Shown here piece after piece: positions 1 through 7,211 of a stretch of 64,000 bases of DNA. Both the position numbers and the translations under genes were made by a program. The stretch covers positions 1 to 64,000 of the forward strand of contig JAQXJP010000027.1 of assembly GCA_029008875.1 (NCBI GenBank). Reading direction: 5' to 3'. Position 1 is the stretch's first letter. Every line of letters starts with the position of its first letter. The notes under the pieces are model-generated. The model had not been told where the DNA came from. It worked only from the letters and a program-made list of their open reading frames with translations, and searched no databases. The DNA comes from Lachnospiraceae bacterium. GTDB taxonomy: Bacteria; Bacillota; Clostridia; Lachnospirales; Lachnospiraceae.

Positions 1-2
1 AC

Positions 3-857
3 ACTCTTCTTGTGGATGAGGCTCACAGATTAAATGAGAAATCAGGAATGTTTCATAATTTAGGGGAAAACCAGATTAAAGAGATTATCCATGCCGCTTT
101 TTGCAGCGTCTTTTTCATAGATGAAAGTCAGCGTGTAACCATGGACGATATTGGATCCGTGGCTGAAATTGAAAAGTGGGCGAAGGAGGAAGACTCTGAA
201 GTACACTATCTGGAATTGCAATCCCAGTTTCGCTGCAACGGGTCGGATGGTTATCTGGCGTGGCTTGATGATGTCTTGGATATCCGGGAGACAGCGAATT
301 ATGACCTTGAAGGCGTGGATTATGATATTCGGATTTGCGATTCCCCGAATGAGATGAGAGAATTGGTGATAGAGAGAAATAAGGCAACCAATCGCGCGAG
401 AATTCTGGCCGGATACTGTTGGGAATGGTTGAAAAGAGAACAGAACAATACGGATTATCATGATATAAAAATCGGGGATTTCGAGATGAGTTGGAATCTC
501 GGGAACGGAGAACCTTTCGCGGTAAGTGATACCTCCATCAACGAGATTGGATGCATTCATACGTCCCAGGGACTTGAATTCGATTATGTGGGTGTCATCA
601 TCGGAGATGATATGCGTTTCGAAAATGGGCATGTGATTACGGATTTTAGCAAGAGAGCAAGAACCGACCAGTCCTTGAAGGGGATTAAGAAGCTATACAA
701 AGAAATGCCGGAGGAAGCAAAGCGCCGAGCGGATGAAATTATTAAAAATACATACCGGACTCTTTTGACCAGAGGGATGAAAGGTTGTTATATTTATTGC
801 ACGGATCAGGGGTTGGCGGAGTACTTGAGAAGCAGATTGGAGAGCGTAAAAAGATGA
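3..857 (+). CDS. DUF2075 (Schlafen-like) helicase/ATPase, 3' part
   Basis: Cut by the left window edge: the frame is open from base 3, so only the C-terminal ~284 residues are visible. They begin at a Walker B/DEAH motif (LLVDEAHR) and continue through SQFRCNGSDGY, CIHTSQGLEFDYVGVIIG and NTYRTLLTRGMKGCYIYC, which are the late superfamily 1 helicase motifs of DUF2075 proteins. Family members often carry an N-terminal GIY-YIG nuclease domain, which would lie outside the window. The stop overlaps the next start (ATGA), so the two genes are translationally coupled. Role in DNA/RNA processing or phage defence is inferred from family and neighbourhood. Confidence 0.85.
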   Translation, partial: TLLVDEAHRLNEKSGMFHNLGENQIKEIIHAAFCSVFFIDESQRVTMDDIGSVAEIEKWAKEEDSEVHYLELQSQFRCNGSDGYLAWLDDVLDIRETANYDLEGVDYDIRICDSPNEMRELVIERNKATNRARILAGYCWEWLKREQNNTDYHDIKIGDFEMSWNLGNGEPFAVSDTSINEIGCIHTSQGLEFDYVGVIIGDDMRFENGHVITDFSKRARTDQSLKGIKKLYKEMPEEAKRRADEIIKNTYRTLLTRGMKGCYIYCTDQGLAEYLRSRLESVKR

Positions 858-1174
858 AACAGGAGACAATTGAGAGAATTAGAAAGTTCACCGATGACAG
901 GGACTGGGATCAGTTCCATTCCCCGGCTAATCTTGCAAAATCCATTGTGATTGAGGCGGCGGAATTGCTAGAGTGTTTTCAATGGAATGATGAGGAATAT
1001 GATATTCAACATGTAAAAGAAGAACTTGCGGATGTGTTGGTGTATTGCCAGAATCTGGTAGACAAGTTGGGGCTGGATGTTGATGAAATTGTGAACATGA
1101 AGATGGAACAAAATGAGGCCAAGTATCCGGTGGAGAGAGCGAGAGGGAATTCGGCGAAGTATGATCGGTTGTAG
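854..1174 (+). CDS. MazG-like nucleotide pyrophosphohydrolase
   Basis: About 106 residues. The all-alpha NTP pyrophosphatase metal site is visible as EAAELLE near residue 37 and EELADVL near residue 57, the paired ExxE and ExxD motifs of MazG-like enzymes that hydrolyse (d)NTPs to NMP and pyrophosphate. I chose ATG 854 because it overlaps the DUF2075 stop (ATGA) and matches family N-termini; an upstream in-frame start at 785 would lie inside the preceding gene. Single-domain length fits the short MazG-like/YpjD type rather than full-length MazG. In this setting it may deplete or sanitise nucleotides during phage infection, which is inference. Confidence 0.85.
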   Translation: MKQETIERIRKFTDDRDWDQFHSPANLAKSIVIEAAELLECFQWNDEEYDIQHVKEELADVLVYCQNLVDKLGLDVDEIVNMKMEQNEAKYPVERARGNSAKYDRL

Positions 1175-1470
1175 CAGAAGGGCATTGATTTGCGGACTAT
1201 GTGGTCTGTAAGTTGGTGCCTTTTTCAAAGCGACAAAAAGCCTTGGTTCCATCAAGCAAAACATTTGCGAGAAAAGGAGAGGGCTGATAACAATGCTAAA
1301 AGTGCTATTTATTTGCCACGGCATAACCCGTACTTTTGTCTGAAATGCCTTAAAATCAAGGGGTTGCGGGACTTGGAAAGGGATTTGTACCCCTGTTATA
1401 CCCCTATTTTTTACGGGTGCCTAGAAAGGCAAGATTTTGTTAATGGACTGCCCTCGATAAAAAAAGACTC
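1175..1470. other. Intergenic stretch without a convincing gene
   Basis: Apart from the phosphatase-like scar at 1293-1343, no coding potential is convincing. A 94-codon open frame (1190-1474) lacks a ribosome binding site and recognisable homology. The short repeat TACCCCTGTTATACCCCTAT near 1389-1408 is noticeable but unassigned. Confidence 0.5.
1293..1343 (+). pseudogene. 5' remnant of a low-molecular-weight protein tyrosine phosphatase gene
   Basis: ATG 1293 is preceded by GGAGAGG and opens the frame MLKVLFICHG, the hallmark N-terminus of low-molecular-weight tyrosine phosphatases. The family continues into the CX5R catalytic loop (typically CHGNICRS); here the similarity stops after CHG and the frame reads ITRTFV and then a stop at 1341. 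No remainder of the gene was found in the window. It looks like an integration or deletion scar at the left side of the defence genes. Confidence 0.5.
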
Positions 1471-1498
1471 TTGACAACTGTAACAGAAGTTATATATT
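1471..1498 (+). promoter_or_regulatory. Sigma-A-like promoter for a short RNA
   Basis: TTGACA at 1471-1476 and TATATT at 1493-1498, 16-bp spacer. No start codon with a binding site follows before the hairpin and T-run at 1512-1557, so it appears to drive a non-coding transcript. Confidence 0.6.
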
Positions 1499-1503
1499 AG
1501 TAA

Positions 1504-1557
1504 AAACAGAGCTCACCACGCCTCTGACTTTCATGCGCAACCCGGTGAGACTTTTTT
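1504..1557 (+). ncRNA. Candidate ~54-nt small RNA ending in an intrinsic terminator
   Basis: From the start predicted by the promoter at 1471, the transcript would contain one hairpin, CTCACC (1512-1517) pairing with GGTGAG (1544-1549), with a large 26-nt loop, followed by TTTTTT at 1552-1557. No reading frame with a ribosome binding site lies inside. Identity unknown. It sits directly before the larger structured RNA and the nuclease gene and could belong to the same locus. Confidence 0.4.
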
Positions 1558-1672
1558 ATCCAATCAAATTCTATCAAAATAGATATAAGAAAGGGATCCC
1601 TAAAACAAGGAGTTTATTTTATAGATTTTGGAAAAGGGACATTTGGAAATAATAAGAAAGACCCAGTATGGG

Positions 1673-1700
1673 TTGATTTTTTCACTGAATTGAGTATAAT
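1673..1700 (+). promoter_or_regulatory. Promoter of the structured RNA / PBECR4 locus
   Basis: TTGATT at 1673-1678, 16-bp spacer, perfect TATAAT at 1695-1700. Predicted start near 1707 is about 275 nt ahead of the coding sequence, so everything up to 1966 would be transcribed as leader or separate RNA. Confidence 0.65.
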
Positions 1701-1786
1701 GGAAGTAGGAGCAGAAATGTTCTCGATGTAAGAGCATCGTTAAAAGTTGGGCTGCAGATGGAGCAGGATAACTTTCCATCTCATTA

Positions 1787-1805
1787 GATGTCTTAACTGG
1801 GCATC
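1787..1805 (+). repeat. RNA repeat hairpin, copy A
   Basis: GATG (1787-1790), loop TCTTAACTGGG (1791-1801), CATC (1802-1805), followed by GAG. Paired with copy B 84 nt downstream. Confidence 0.65.
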
Positions 1806-1870
1806 GAGCCTGGCAGCTTGGATAAAGCTGTAGTCCACGTGGGGGACTTAAGGATTTCCACGTCGTTATG

Positions 1871-1889
1871 GGTATCTTAACTGGGTACC
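1871..1889 (+). repeat. RNA repeat hairpin, copy B
   Basis: GGTA (1871-1874), the same loop TCTTAACTGGG (1875-1885), TACC (1886-1889), followed by GAG. Stem bases differ from copy A at compensating positions. Confidence 0.65.
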
Positions 1890-1933
1890 GAGGCTGACAA
1901 CCAGCAGAAAACTCTTTTTCAAAAGAAATTCTT

Positions 1934-1966
1934 AGAGGAGTGTGGTTAAGCATCACACTCCTCTTT
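1934..1966 (+). terminator. Hairpin with short T-run between structured RNA and nuclease gene
   Basis: Perfect 11-bp stem AGAGGAGTGTG (1934-1944) with CACACTCCTCT (1954-1964), 9-nt loop, but only TTT follows before ACG. It looks leaky, so most transcripts could end here while some continue into the gene at 1982, as in type III toxin-antitoxin loci. Confidence 0.6.
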
Positions 1967-1981
1967 ACGTATGAGGTATAA

Positions 1982-2620
1982 ATGGCTACAAAAGCAGATA
2001 AGAAAAATGCAATTAGACAAGACATTATAGATTCAGCTGGAATATATAGTCAAAATTTGGCTGGTAAAGCATTTCTCTATGTATATGGAGAAGAGTTTTT
2101 TGAAGTCTCTTTTCCAGTAGATCATTTTCTTCACTTAACAGGAGTGGAGACAAAGCTTTCAGCAAAGGATTTCTATAAAAATGCAAAGAAGGCAAAACTT
2201 ACAAATAGCCAGTTCTATTTTGATGCAAGACATCCTTATGTAAATGCAAGAAAGAAGTTGCCTTGCTTAAAGAGATTACCAGAGTTGACAAATGATATGG
2301 TATGTATCCTTAAAGATATGCAGACAGTTACAATTATATACAAGTTGAGTGTAACTAATCTGGAATTTACATTGGGACTTACAGAAAATACAGATGCAAA
2401 TGGTAATAAGATTAATGACTTCTTCCTTCCTATGTCACTTCGAGTGGAGGATACATCCGTCGAAAAGAGTAAGGAGGGGGAAATCGTTGATTTTATTTTC
2501 TCCAAAGATGCAAGCATTGCAAAGTATGATAAATTATTGGTAGAAGATAAGAATAAAATGATTCCGGATAGTATCAAGCATTTGATAAGCGAGAAATTAT
2601 ATAGTACAGAGCATGATTAA
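1982..2620 (+). CDS. PBECR4-like (BECR-fold) nuclease domain protein, candidate toxin
   Basis: A 212-residue soluble protein with no signal peptide or membrane segment. The segment FLYVYGEEFFEVSFPVDHF, then FLHLTGVETKLSAKDFY at residues ~49-65, resembles the PBECR4 family (phage Barnase-EndoU-colicin E5/D-RelE-like nuclease 4). That assignment rests on memory of the family pattern, not a search. ATG 1982 has AGG about 8 nt upstream; the strong hairpin 1934-1964 lies just before it. Family knowledge predicts RNase activity. With a structured repeat RNA immediately upstream I infer a toxin whose antitoxin or regulator is that RNA. Alternatives: a phage accessory protein with an RNA cis-regulator. 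Confidence 0.6.
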   Translation: MATKADKKNAIRQDIIDSAGIYSQNLAGKAFLYVYGEEFFEVSFPVDHFLHLTGVETKLSAKDFYKNAKKAKLTNSQFYFDARHPYVNARKKLPCLKRLPELTNDMVCILKDMQTVTIIYKLSVTNLEFTLGLTENTDANGNKINDFFLPMSLRVEDTSVEKSKEGEIVDFIFSKDASIAKYDKLLVEDKNKMIPDSIKHLISEKLYSTEHD

Positions 2621-2638
2621 TTACATATGAAAGTTTTG

Positions 2639-2664
2639 AAGCATCAGGAAACTGGTGCTTTTTT
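2639..2664 (+). terminator. Intrinsic terminator after the PBECR4 gene
   Basis: AAGCATCAG and CTGGTGCTT form a 9-bp stem (one G-T pair) around a GAAA tetraloop, followed by a T-run to 2664. It isolates the RNA-nuclease locus from the restriction operon. Confidence 0.85.
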
Positions 2665-2726
2665 AGTGCGGAACAATGTATGAAATATAGTCGGTGAAAA
2701 AGTGTTCGTTTCTAAGAAGAATTTAA

Positions 2727-2755
2727 TTGAAAGTATTCGCTCAATAGAATATAAT
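2727..2755 (+). promoter_or_regulatory. Promoter of the type I restriction-modification operon
   Basis: TTGAAA at 2727-2732, 17-bp spacer, TATAAT at 2750-2755. It reads into the small HTH gene at 2793 and on to hsdM. Confidence 0.7.
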
Positions 2756-2792
2756 GAAAGAGGAGTTTTTACACATTTTTGGAGGAAAACAC

Positions 2793-2984
2793 ATGGAATA
2801 TTTGACTTCAGCAGAATGCGCAGAAAAGTGGAATGTATCCCAGAGATGGGTAGCGATATATTGCAAGGAAGGAAGAATTGAAGGTGCCATTCAGAAAGGC
2901 AGAATGTGGTTTATACCGGTCGGAACAGAAAAGCCGATAGACCCGCGTAAGGCCAGAAAGCTTGAACAGAATAAAAGTAATTAA
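2793..2984 (+). CDS. Small MerR/excisionase-type helix-turn-helix protein
   Basis: 63 residues with the sequence LTSAECAEKWNVSQRWVAIYC, a winged helix-turn-helix, and GRMWFIP as the wing, as in excisionase-family and MerR-like DNA-binding proteins. ATG 2793 has GGAGG 8 nt upstream; an earlier in-frame ATG at 2754 overlaps the promoter -10 box and is rejected. First gene of the hsd operon, 19 bp before hsdM. Likely role is operon regulation, since no integrase is nearby to need an excisionase; this is inference. Confidence 0.75.
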   Translation: MEYLTSAECAEKWNVSQRWVAIYCKEGRIEGAIQKGRMWFIPVGTEKPIDPRKARKLEQNKSN

Positions 2985-3003
2985 TTTCGGAGGATATGGA
3001 TAA

Positions 3004-4830
3004 ATGGATAACGCAAGTATTAAGAAGCTGGAAGCAGATTTGTGGGAGTCTGCGGATCTCCTGAGAGCTGGATCAAAGCTTACATCAAATCAGTACTGTA
3101 TGCCCGTACTGGGGCTGCTGTTCCTTAGATATGCATACAGCCGATATAAAATGGTCGAGGAAAAAATTCTAAAGGACAGACCTGTAAGAAATGGCCGTAA
3201 GATGCCGGTGGAGGCAAGTGACTTTACTGCTAAGAGTGCATTGTTCCTTCCTGAAATGGCGCAGTTTGATTATCTGGTAAATCTTCCGGAAAATGTTGCT
3301 TCTTTGGGACTATTGAATGTATCAGGACAGACCATGGGGAGCCTAGGTGAAGTGGTAAATAACGCCATGGAGTTGGTGGAACAGCAGAGTGACCAGCTGA
3401 CAGGAGTTCTTCCTAAAAGCTACACTGATTTCTCGGATGAGCTTCTGGGTGAGTTGCTCAGAATCTTTAATAACAATGCATTGGATGAAGTGGGTGGAGA
3501 TGTAATCGGACGTATCTACGAGTACTTTCTGAATAAATTTGCAAAAAATATTGCCTCTGACGATGGTGTGTTCTTTACCCCGAAGTCATTGGTAAAAATG
3601 ATTGTAAACATATTGGAACCGAAAAGCGGAGTTTTGTTGGATCCTGCCTGTGGATCTGGCGGTATGTTTGTACAAACCGGTGATTTCGTAAATGAAACTG
3701 GACTGCAGGTCAACAAGAGCATGACTTTTTATGGTCAGGAAAAGGTAGAATACAATGCACAGCTCTGCCTTATGAATATGGCGGTTCATGGGCTTACCGG
3801 TGTAATTAAATCCGGTGATGAAGCAAACAGCTTCTACCATGATGCTCATCATTTGGAGGGCAAGTGTAACTATGTTATGGCAAATCCGCCGTTTAATGTT
3901 GACAAGGTAAAAGCAGAAACAGCAGCCAATGCCGGAAGACTGCCCTTTGGTGTACCGAAGGAAAATAAAAACAAGGAAATCGGTAATGCAAACTATCTTT
4001 GGATTTCTTATTTCTATGCATACTTGAATGAGACAGGTCGTGCAGGCTTTGTTATGGCTTCTTCTGCAACAGATAGTCAGGGAAGTGATAAGGATATCCG
4101 TGAAAAGTTAGTTAAAACAGGGCATGTGGATGTCATGATTTCTGTAGGAAATAATTTCTTCTACACAAAGAGTTTGCCTTGTTCTCTGTGGTTTTTTGAT
4201 AAGGGAAAGGCAGAGAATCTGAAGGATAAAGTCTTATTCATCGATGCACGAAATTATTATACCGTTGTTGATCGTACTTTGAATGAGTGGACGGAGTGGC
4301 AGTTAAAGAATCTGAATGCCATAGTATGGCTGTATCGTGGAGAAATGGACAAGTATACAGCCTTATTGCAGGAATACAGAAAAATTTTGGGACAGGTGAT
4401 TTCTTTTGAGGAAGTTTTGCAGCTTTTAAAGAATGAATTAAAGGATTTGCAGAAGAAAGCAAAGCTGGAAGTAGAACAGGCTGATAGAAAGGATAAAAAA
4501 CAAATTCAGACTAAATATGATGAAATGATAGTTGCAAAGAATGATGAAATTATTGTGGCTAAGGAAGCAGTTTGGCTTTATGAGAAATTTGGTGAAGGAG
4601 AATATAAAGACATCCTGGGACTTTGCAAAGTGGCAAGCCTGACGGAAATCGAAGAAAAAGGATGGTCTCTTACGCCCGGTGCTTACGTAGGGGTAGCCCC
4701 GGTTGAAGATGATGGTGTTGACTTTGAAGAAAGAATGGCTGAAATTCATCGGGAATTATTATCATTGCAGGCTGAATCCAATGATTTGATGGATACCATC
4801 TCAAACAATATGAAGGAGATGGGGTTATGA
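3004..4830 (+). CDS. hsdM: Type I restriction-modification methyltransferase subunit
   Basis: 608 residues. An N-terminal helical HsdM domain (about 5-150) is followed by an N6-adenine methyltransferase domain with the AdoMet loop DPACGSGGMF at residues 213-222 and the catalytic NPPF at 294-297. A lysine/glutamate-rich coiled coil follows at about 450-510. With HsdS it methylates adenine in the bipartite target; with HsdR it forms the restriction complex. GGAGG precedes ATG 3004. The stop overlaps the hsdS start (ATGA). Both catalytic motifs are intact, so the enzyme is predicted active. Confidence 0.95.
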   Translation: MDNASIKKLEADLWESADLLRAGSKLTSNQYCMPVLGLLFLRYAYSRYKMVEEKILKDRPVRNGRKMPVEASDFTAKSALFLPEMAQFDYLVNLPENVASLGLLNVSGQTMGSLGEVVNNAMELVEQQSDQLTGVLPKSYTDFSDELLGELLRIFNNNALDEVGGDVIGRIYEYFLNKFAKNIASDDGVFFTPKSLVKMIVNILEPKSGVLLDPACGSGGMFVQTGDFVNETGLQVNKSMTFYGQEKVEYNAQLCLMNMAVHGLTGVIKSGDEANSFYHDAHHLEGKCNYVMANPPFNVDKVKAETAANAGRLPFGVPKENKNKEIGNANYLWISYFYAYLNETGRAGFVMASSATDSQGSDKDIREKLVKTGHVDVMISVGNNFFYTKSLPCSLWFFDKGKAENLKDKVLFIDARNYYTVVDRTLNEWTEWQLKNLNAIVWLYRGEMDKYTALLQEYRKILGQVISFEEVLQLLKNELKDLQKKAKLEVEQADRKDKKQIQTKYDEMIVAKNDEIIVAKEAVWLYEKFGEGEYKDILGLCKVASLTEIEEKGWSLTPGAYVGVAPVEDDGVDFEERMAEIHRELLSLQAESNDLMDTISNNMKEMGL

Positions 4831-6050
4831 ACTATGAAAAAACAACAATAGGTTTGCATTGTACCGTTACATCGAGCAAGCGATTTCATGCATCAGAAAG
4901 AACAAAGGATGGTGTGCCATTTTATTGTTCAAAAGAAATAATAAAGAAAGTGAATGGAGAAAAGATTACAGAGTGTGACTATATTTCAGAGGATGCATAT
5001 AACAGAGTAAAAGAAGAGTATGGAGTACCTCAGACGGGGGATTTATTGATTACAACAAGAGGTACTTATGGAATTCCATATATATATAAAGAATATGACA
5101 AATTTTATTTTGCGGATGGTAATTTAACGTGGCTAAAGGATTTTGATGATAAGTTAGATGCAGAATATTTATACTATTGGATTAATTCATATGAAGGACA
5201 GAAGAAGATAGATGCTATAGCAAAAGGGACAGCTCAAAAGGCAGTACCTATAGCCTTATTAAAAGAAATAGAGGTAGTAATACCCGAAAATCCTATTCAG
5301 AAAAAGGTAGTAGTTATTTTAAAAAACTATGATCAATTAATTGAAAATAACAAAAAACAAATCAAACTTCTCGAAGAGGCAGCACAGCGGTTATACAAGG
5401 AATGGTTTATTGATTTGAGATTTCCTGGATATGAGTATTGTAAAATTGTGGATGGAGTGCCGGAAGGTTGGAGCAAAGACAGAGCAGATAATTTTTTCAA
5501 AATTACAATTGGAAAAACACCTCCTCGTGCAGAAAAGCAATGGTTTGTAGATGGTAGCGTGGGTATGCCTTGGCTATCTATCTCGGATATGGGGAATGCT
5601 GGAGTATATGTTTTCAACACAAGTGAGGGATTAACAAGCGATGCAGTTCAAAAATACAATATGAAGGTTGTTCCTGCTGGAACTGTGTTTGTGAGCTTCA
5701 AGCTAACAGTTGGTCGTGTTGCAATTGCAATAAAAGATATGTGTACTAATGAGGCGATAGCACACTTTTGCATTGAGAATGATAAATTGAGAGCATATAC
5801 TTACTGTTATTTGAGCAATTTTGAATACGATACATTGGGAAATACGTCGTCGATATCAAAGGCAGTTAATTCAAAAATCATTAAAGCAATGCCGTTTGTT
5901 ATGCCGAATGACGATACTATTGAAAAATTTTCAAATGTTGTTGATCCGATATTAAATGAAATTAAAGTCAAACAAGAAATATGTAATGAGCTAATAGAAG
6001 CCCGTGACCGCTTATTACCCAAACTTATGAGCGGAGAAGTGGAGGTATAA
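4827..6050 (+). CDS. hsdS: Type I restriction-modification specificity subunit
   Basis: 407 residues. Two target-recognition domains (about 1-150 and 215-365) are separated by the central conserved helical spacer at about 155-200 (IENNKKQIKLLEEAAQRLYKEWF) and closed by a second conserved helix ending LIEARDRLLPKLMSGEVEV. Each recognition domain reads half of the split target. The start overlaps the hsdM stop by 4 bases, ensuring coupled synthesis. No second partial hsdS or recombinase gene is seen, so specificity switching by inversion is not indicated. Confidence 0.95.
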   Translation: MNYEKTTIGLHCTVTSSKRFHASERTKDGVPFYCSKEIIKKVNGEKITECDYISEDAYNRVKEEYGVPQTGDLLITTRGTYGIPYIYKEYDKFYFADGNLTWLKDFDDKLDAEYLYYWINSYEGQKKIDAIAKGTAQKAVPIALLKEIEVVIPENPIQKKVVVILKNYDQLIENNKKQIKLLEEAAQRLYKEWFIDLRFPGYEYCKIVDGVPEGWSKDRADNFFKITIGKTPPRAEKQWFVDGSVGMPWLSISDMGNAGVYVFNTSEGLTSDAVQKYNMKVVPAGTVFVSFKLTVGRVAIAIKDMCTNEAIAHFCIENDKLRAYTYCYLSNFEYDTLGNTSSISKAVNSKIIKAMPFVMPNDDTIEKFSNVVDPILNEIKVKQEICNELIEARDRLLPKLMSGEVEV

Positions 6051-6052
6051 CA

Positions 6053-7189
6053 TTGGTTAGAATCAATGTTGAAGATCAGAAAGATACTGTATGGAAATTG
6101 AATGGCATAAAACCATTCAATGAAGAAATGACATTCTATTATGATGAAAGTGGCAATTGTAGAAAGTTTTATTTAACGGATAATGGATTTAATGATCCGG
6201 AAGCAATCAAAGGTGATTTTGTATTAGCTGGTATTGCACATAATGGAAAAAGTTATGAGATAGATTTGGTATCTCTACATGAGGCTCTTGAGTATAAGGA
6301 AGGACAGAAGGAATTAAAGTTTAAGCATTTGTATCATAATTCTGCGGATTTTGTATCTTTTATGGGGAGTAAAAGAGCGACAGAATTTTTAGAGTGGCTT
6401 GATAAAAGTGGATTATATATCCACTATAGTGCACTGAACAATTTGTTCTACTCATTGGTTGATATAGTTGATTCATTATGGGAAACACATCCGATGTGTA
6501 TTATGTACTTTTGGGATATTAAGAATGCACTATATGATTTTACAATTGAACATCAAGATGAAGTGATAGATATCCTAATCCGTCATACATACCCTGATGT
6601 GAAAGATACGGTATCTTTTTGTTATGAATTATGTGATCTTATCAGTAAGTATAATGATGATAGTATATACAATCCGGGCTTTTTTCTTGAACTCTTTAGA
6701 CAAATGTTAAAAGCGGCTGGAAAGATGGGAAAATTACCTTTTATTCAAGACAATGAACCTAATATGTTGATAAAAGAATATTATCTTTTCTATTTAGAAA
6801 GATGTGAGATATTTAGCAAATCACTACACATTTTTGATGAAGAGAAAGCTGTAGAGAAGAAATTGTCAAATATTCAATTGTATGAACACGGAAAAATACT
6901 AAATCATTATAAATTTGTGAAATCCCATGAGAATATATTTGTTCAAATTTCAGATATGATAGCTGGATTGCTAAGAAGACTATTCATATTTTTGGATGAG
7001 AAATCTATAGGAGAAATCAAGTCATTAGCACAGAAGCTTAACGAAAATCAAATCAATAATTTTAATATTCTTTGGAGATTAATAAGTAGATCGGATGAAA
7101 AGTCACCATTATTAATAAAGAATGCAAATACACCCAAGAATATTCAAGAGAGAATGATGAAACTTCAGATTTTGGGAAGATCATGTTAA
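6053..7189 (+). CDS. DUF3800 domain protein embedded in the hsd operon
   Basis: 378 residues starting at TTG 6053, with GGAGG 8 nt upstream inside the end of hsdS; no better start exists nearby. YYDESGN (residues 29-35) near the N-terminus and QISDMIAGLLRR near residue 300 are the conserved acidic motifs of DUF3800, a family regarded as having an RNase H-like fold and often found next to structured RNAs. The gene sits 2 bp after hsdS and 22 bp before hsdR, so it belongs to the restriction operon. Function unknown; an accessory nuclease or RNA-linked partner of the type I system is possible. Confidence 0.8.
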   Translation: MVRINVEDQKDTVWKLNGIKPFNEEMTFYYDESGNCRKFYLTDNGFNDPEAIKGDFVLAGIAHNGKSYEIDLVSLHEALEYKEGQKELKFKHLYHNSADFVSFMGSKRATEFLEWLDKSGLYIHYSALNNLFYSLVDIVDSLWETHPMCIMYFWDIKNALYDFTIEHQDEVIDILIRHTYPDVKDTVSFCYELCDLISKYNDDSIYNPGFFLELFRQMLKAAGKMGKLPFIQDNEPNMLIKEYYLFYLERCEIFSKSLHIFDEEKAVEKKLSNIQLYEHGKILNHYKFVKSHENIFVQISDMIAGLLRRLFIFLDEKSIGEIKSLAQKLNENQINNFNILWRLISRSDEKSPLLIKNANTPKNIQERMMKLQILGRSC

Positions 7190-7211
7190 ATACTTAAGGG
7201 AGGGTAATTGG

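Larger units (their letters stand above)
1707..1966 (+). ncRNA. ~260-nt structured RNA with repeated hairpins upstream of a nuclease gene
   Basis: A dense series of helices: CGATG/CATCG (1724-1739); AGATGGA/TCCATCT within 1756-1782; repeat hairpin A (1787-1805); CAGCTT/AAGCTG within 1814-1830; ACGTGG/CCACGT within 1837-1863; repeat hairpin B (1871-1889); GCTG/CAGC near 1893-1905; and a terminal 11-bp helix (1934-1964). Hairpins A and B share the identical 11-nt loop TCTTAACTGGG and a following CGAG, but close it with different complementary stems (GATG/CATC versus GGTA/TACC). That is covariation inside one molecule and good evidence for selected RNA structure. I do not recognise an Rfam family. 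Own promoter, repeats, weak terminator and a downstream nuclease resemble a type III toxin-antitoxin arrangement, which is inference. Confidence 0.65.

Noticed and set aside
1190-1474. 94-codon open frame between the MazG-like gene and the first small RNA
   Set aside because: No ribosome binding site at its start, unlikely composition, and it overlaps the phosphatase-like fragment in another frame.
1700-2620. Retron or TnpB-guide style system for the RNA plus protein locus
   Set aside because: The 212-residue protein has no reverse transcriptase motif and no RuvC or zinc-finger transposase features.
4827-6050. Phase-variable hsdS locus
   Set aside because: Only one hsdS, no inverted partial copies and no recombinase gene in the operon.
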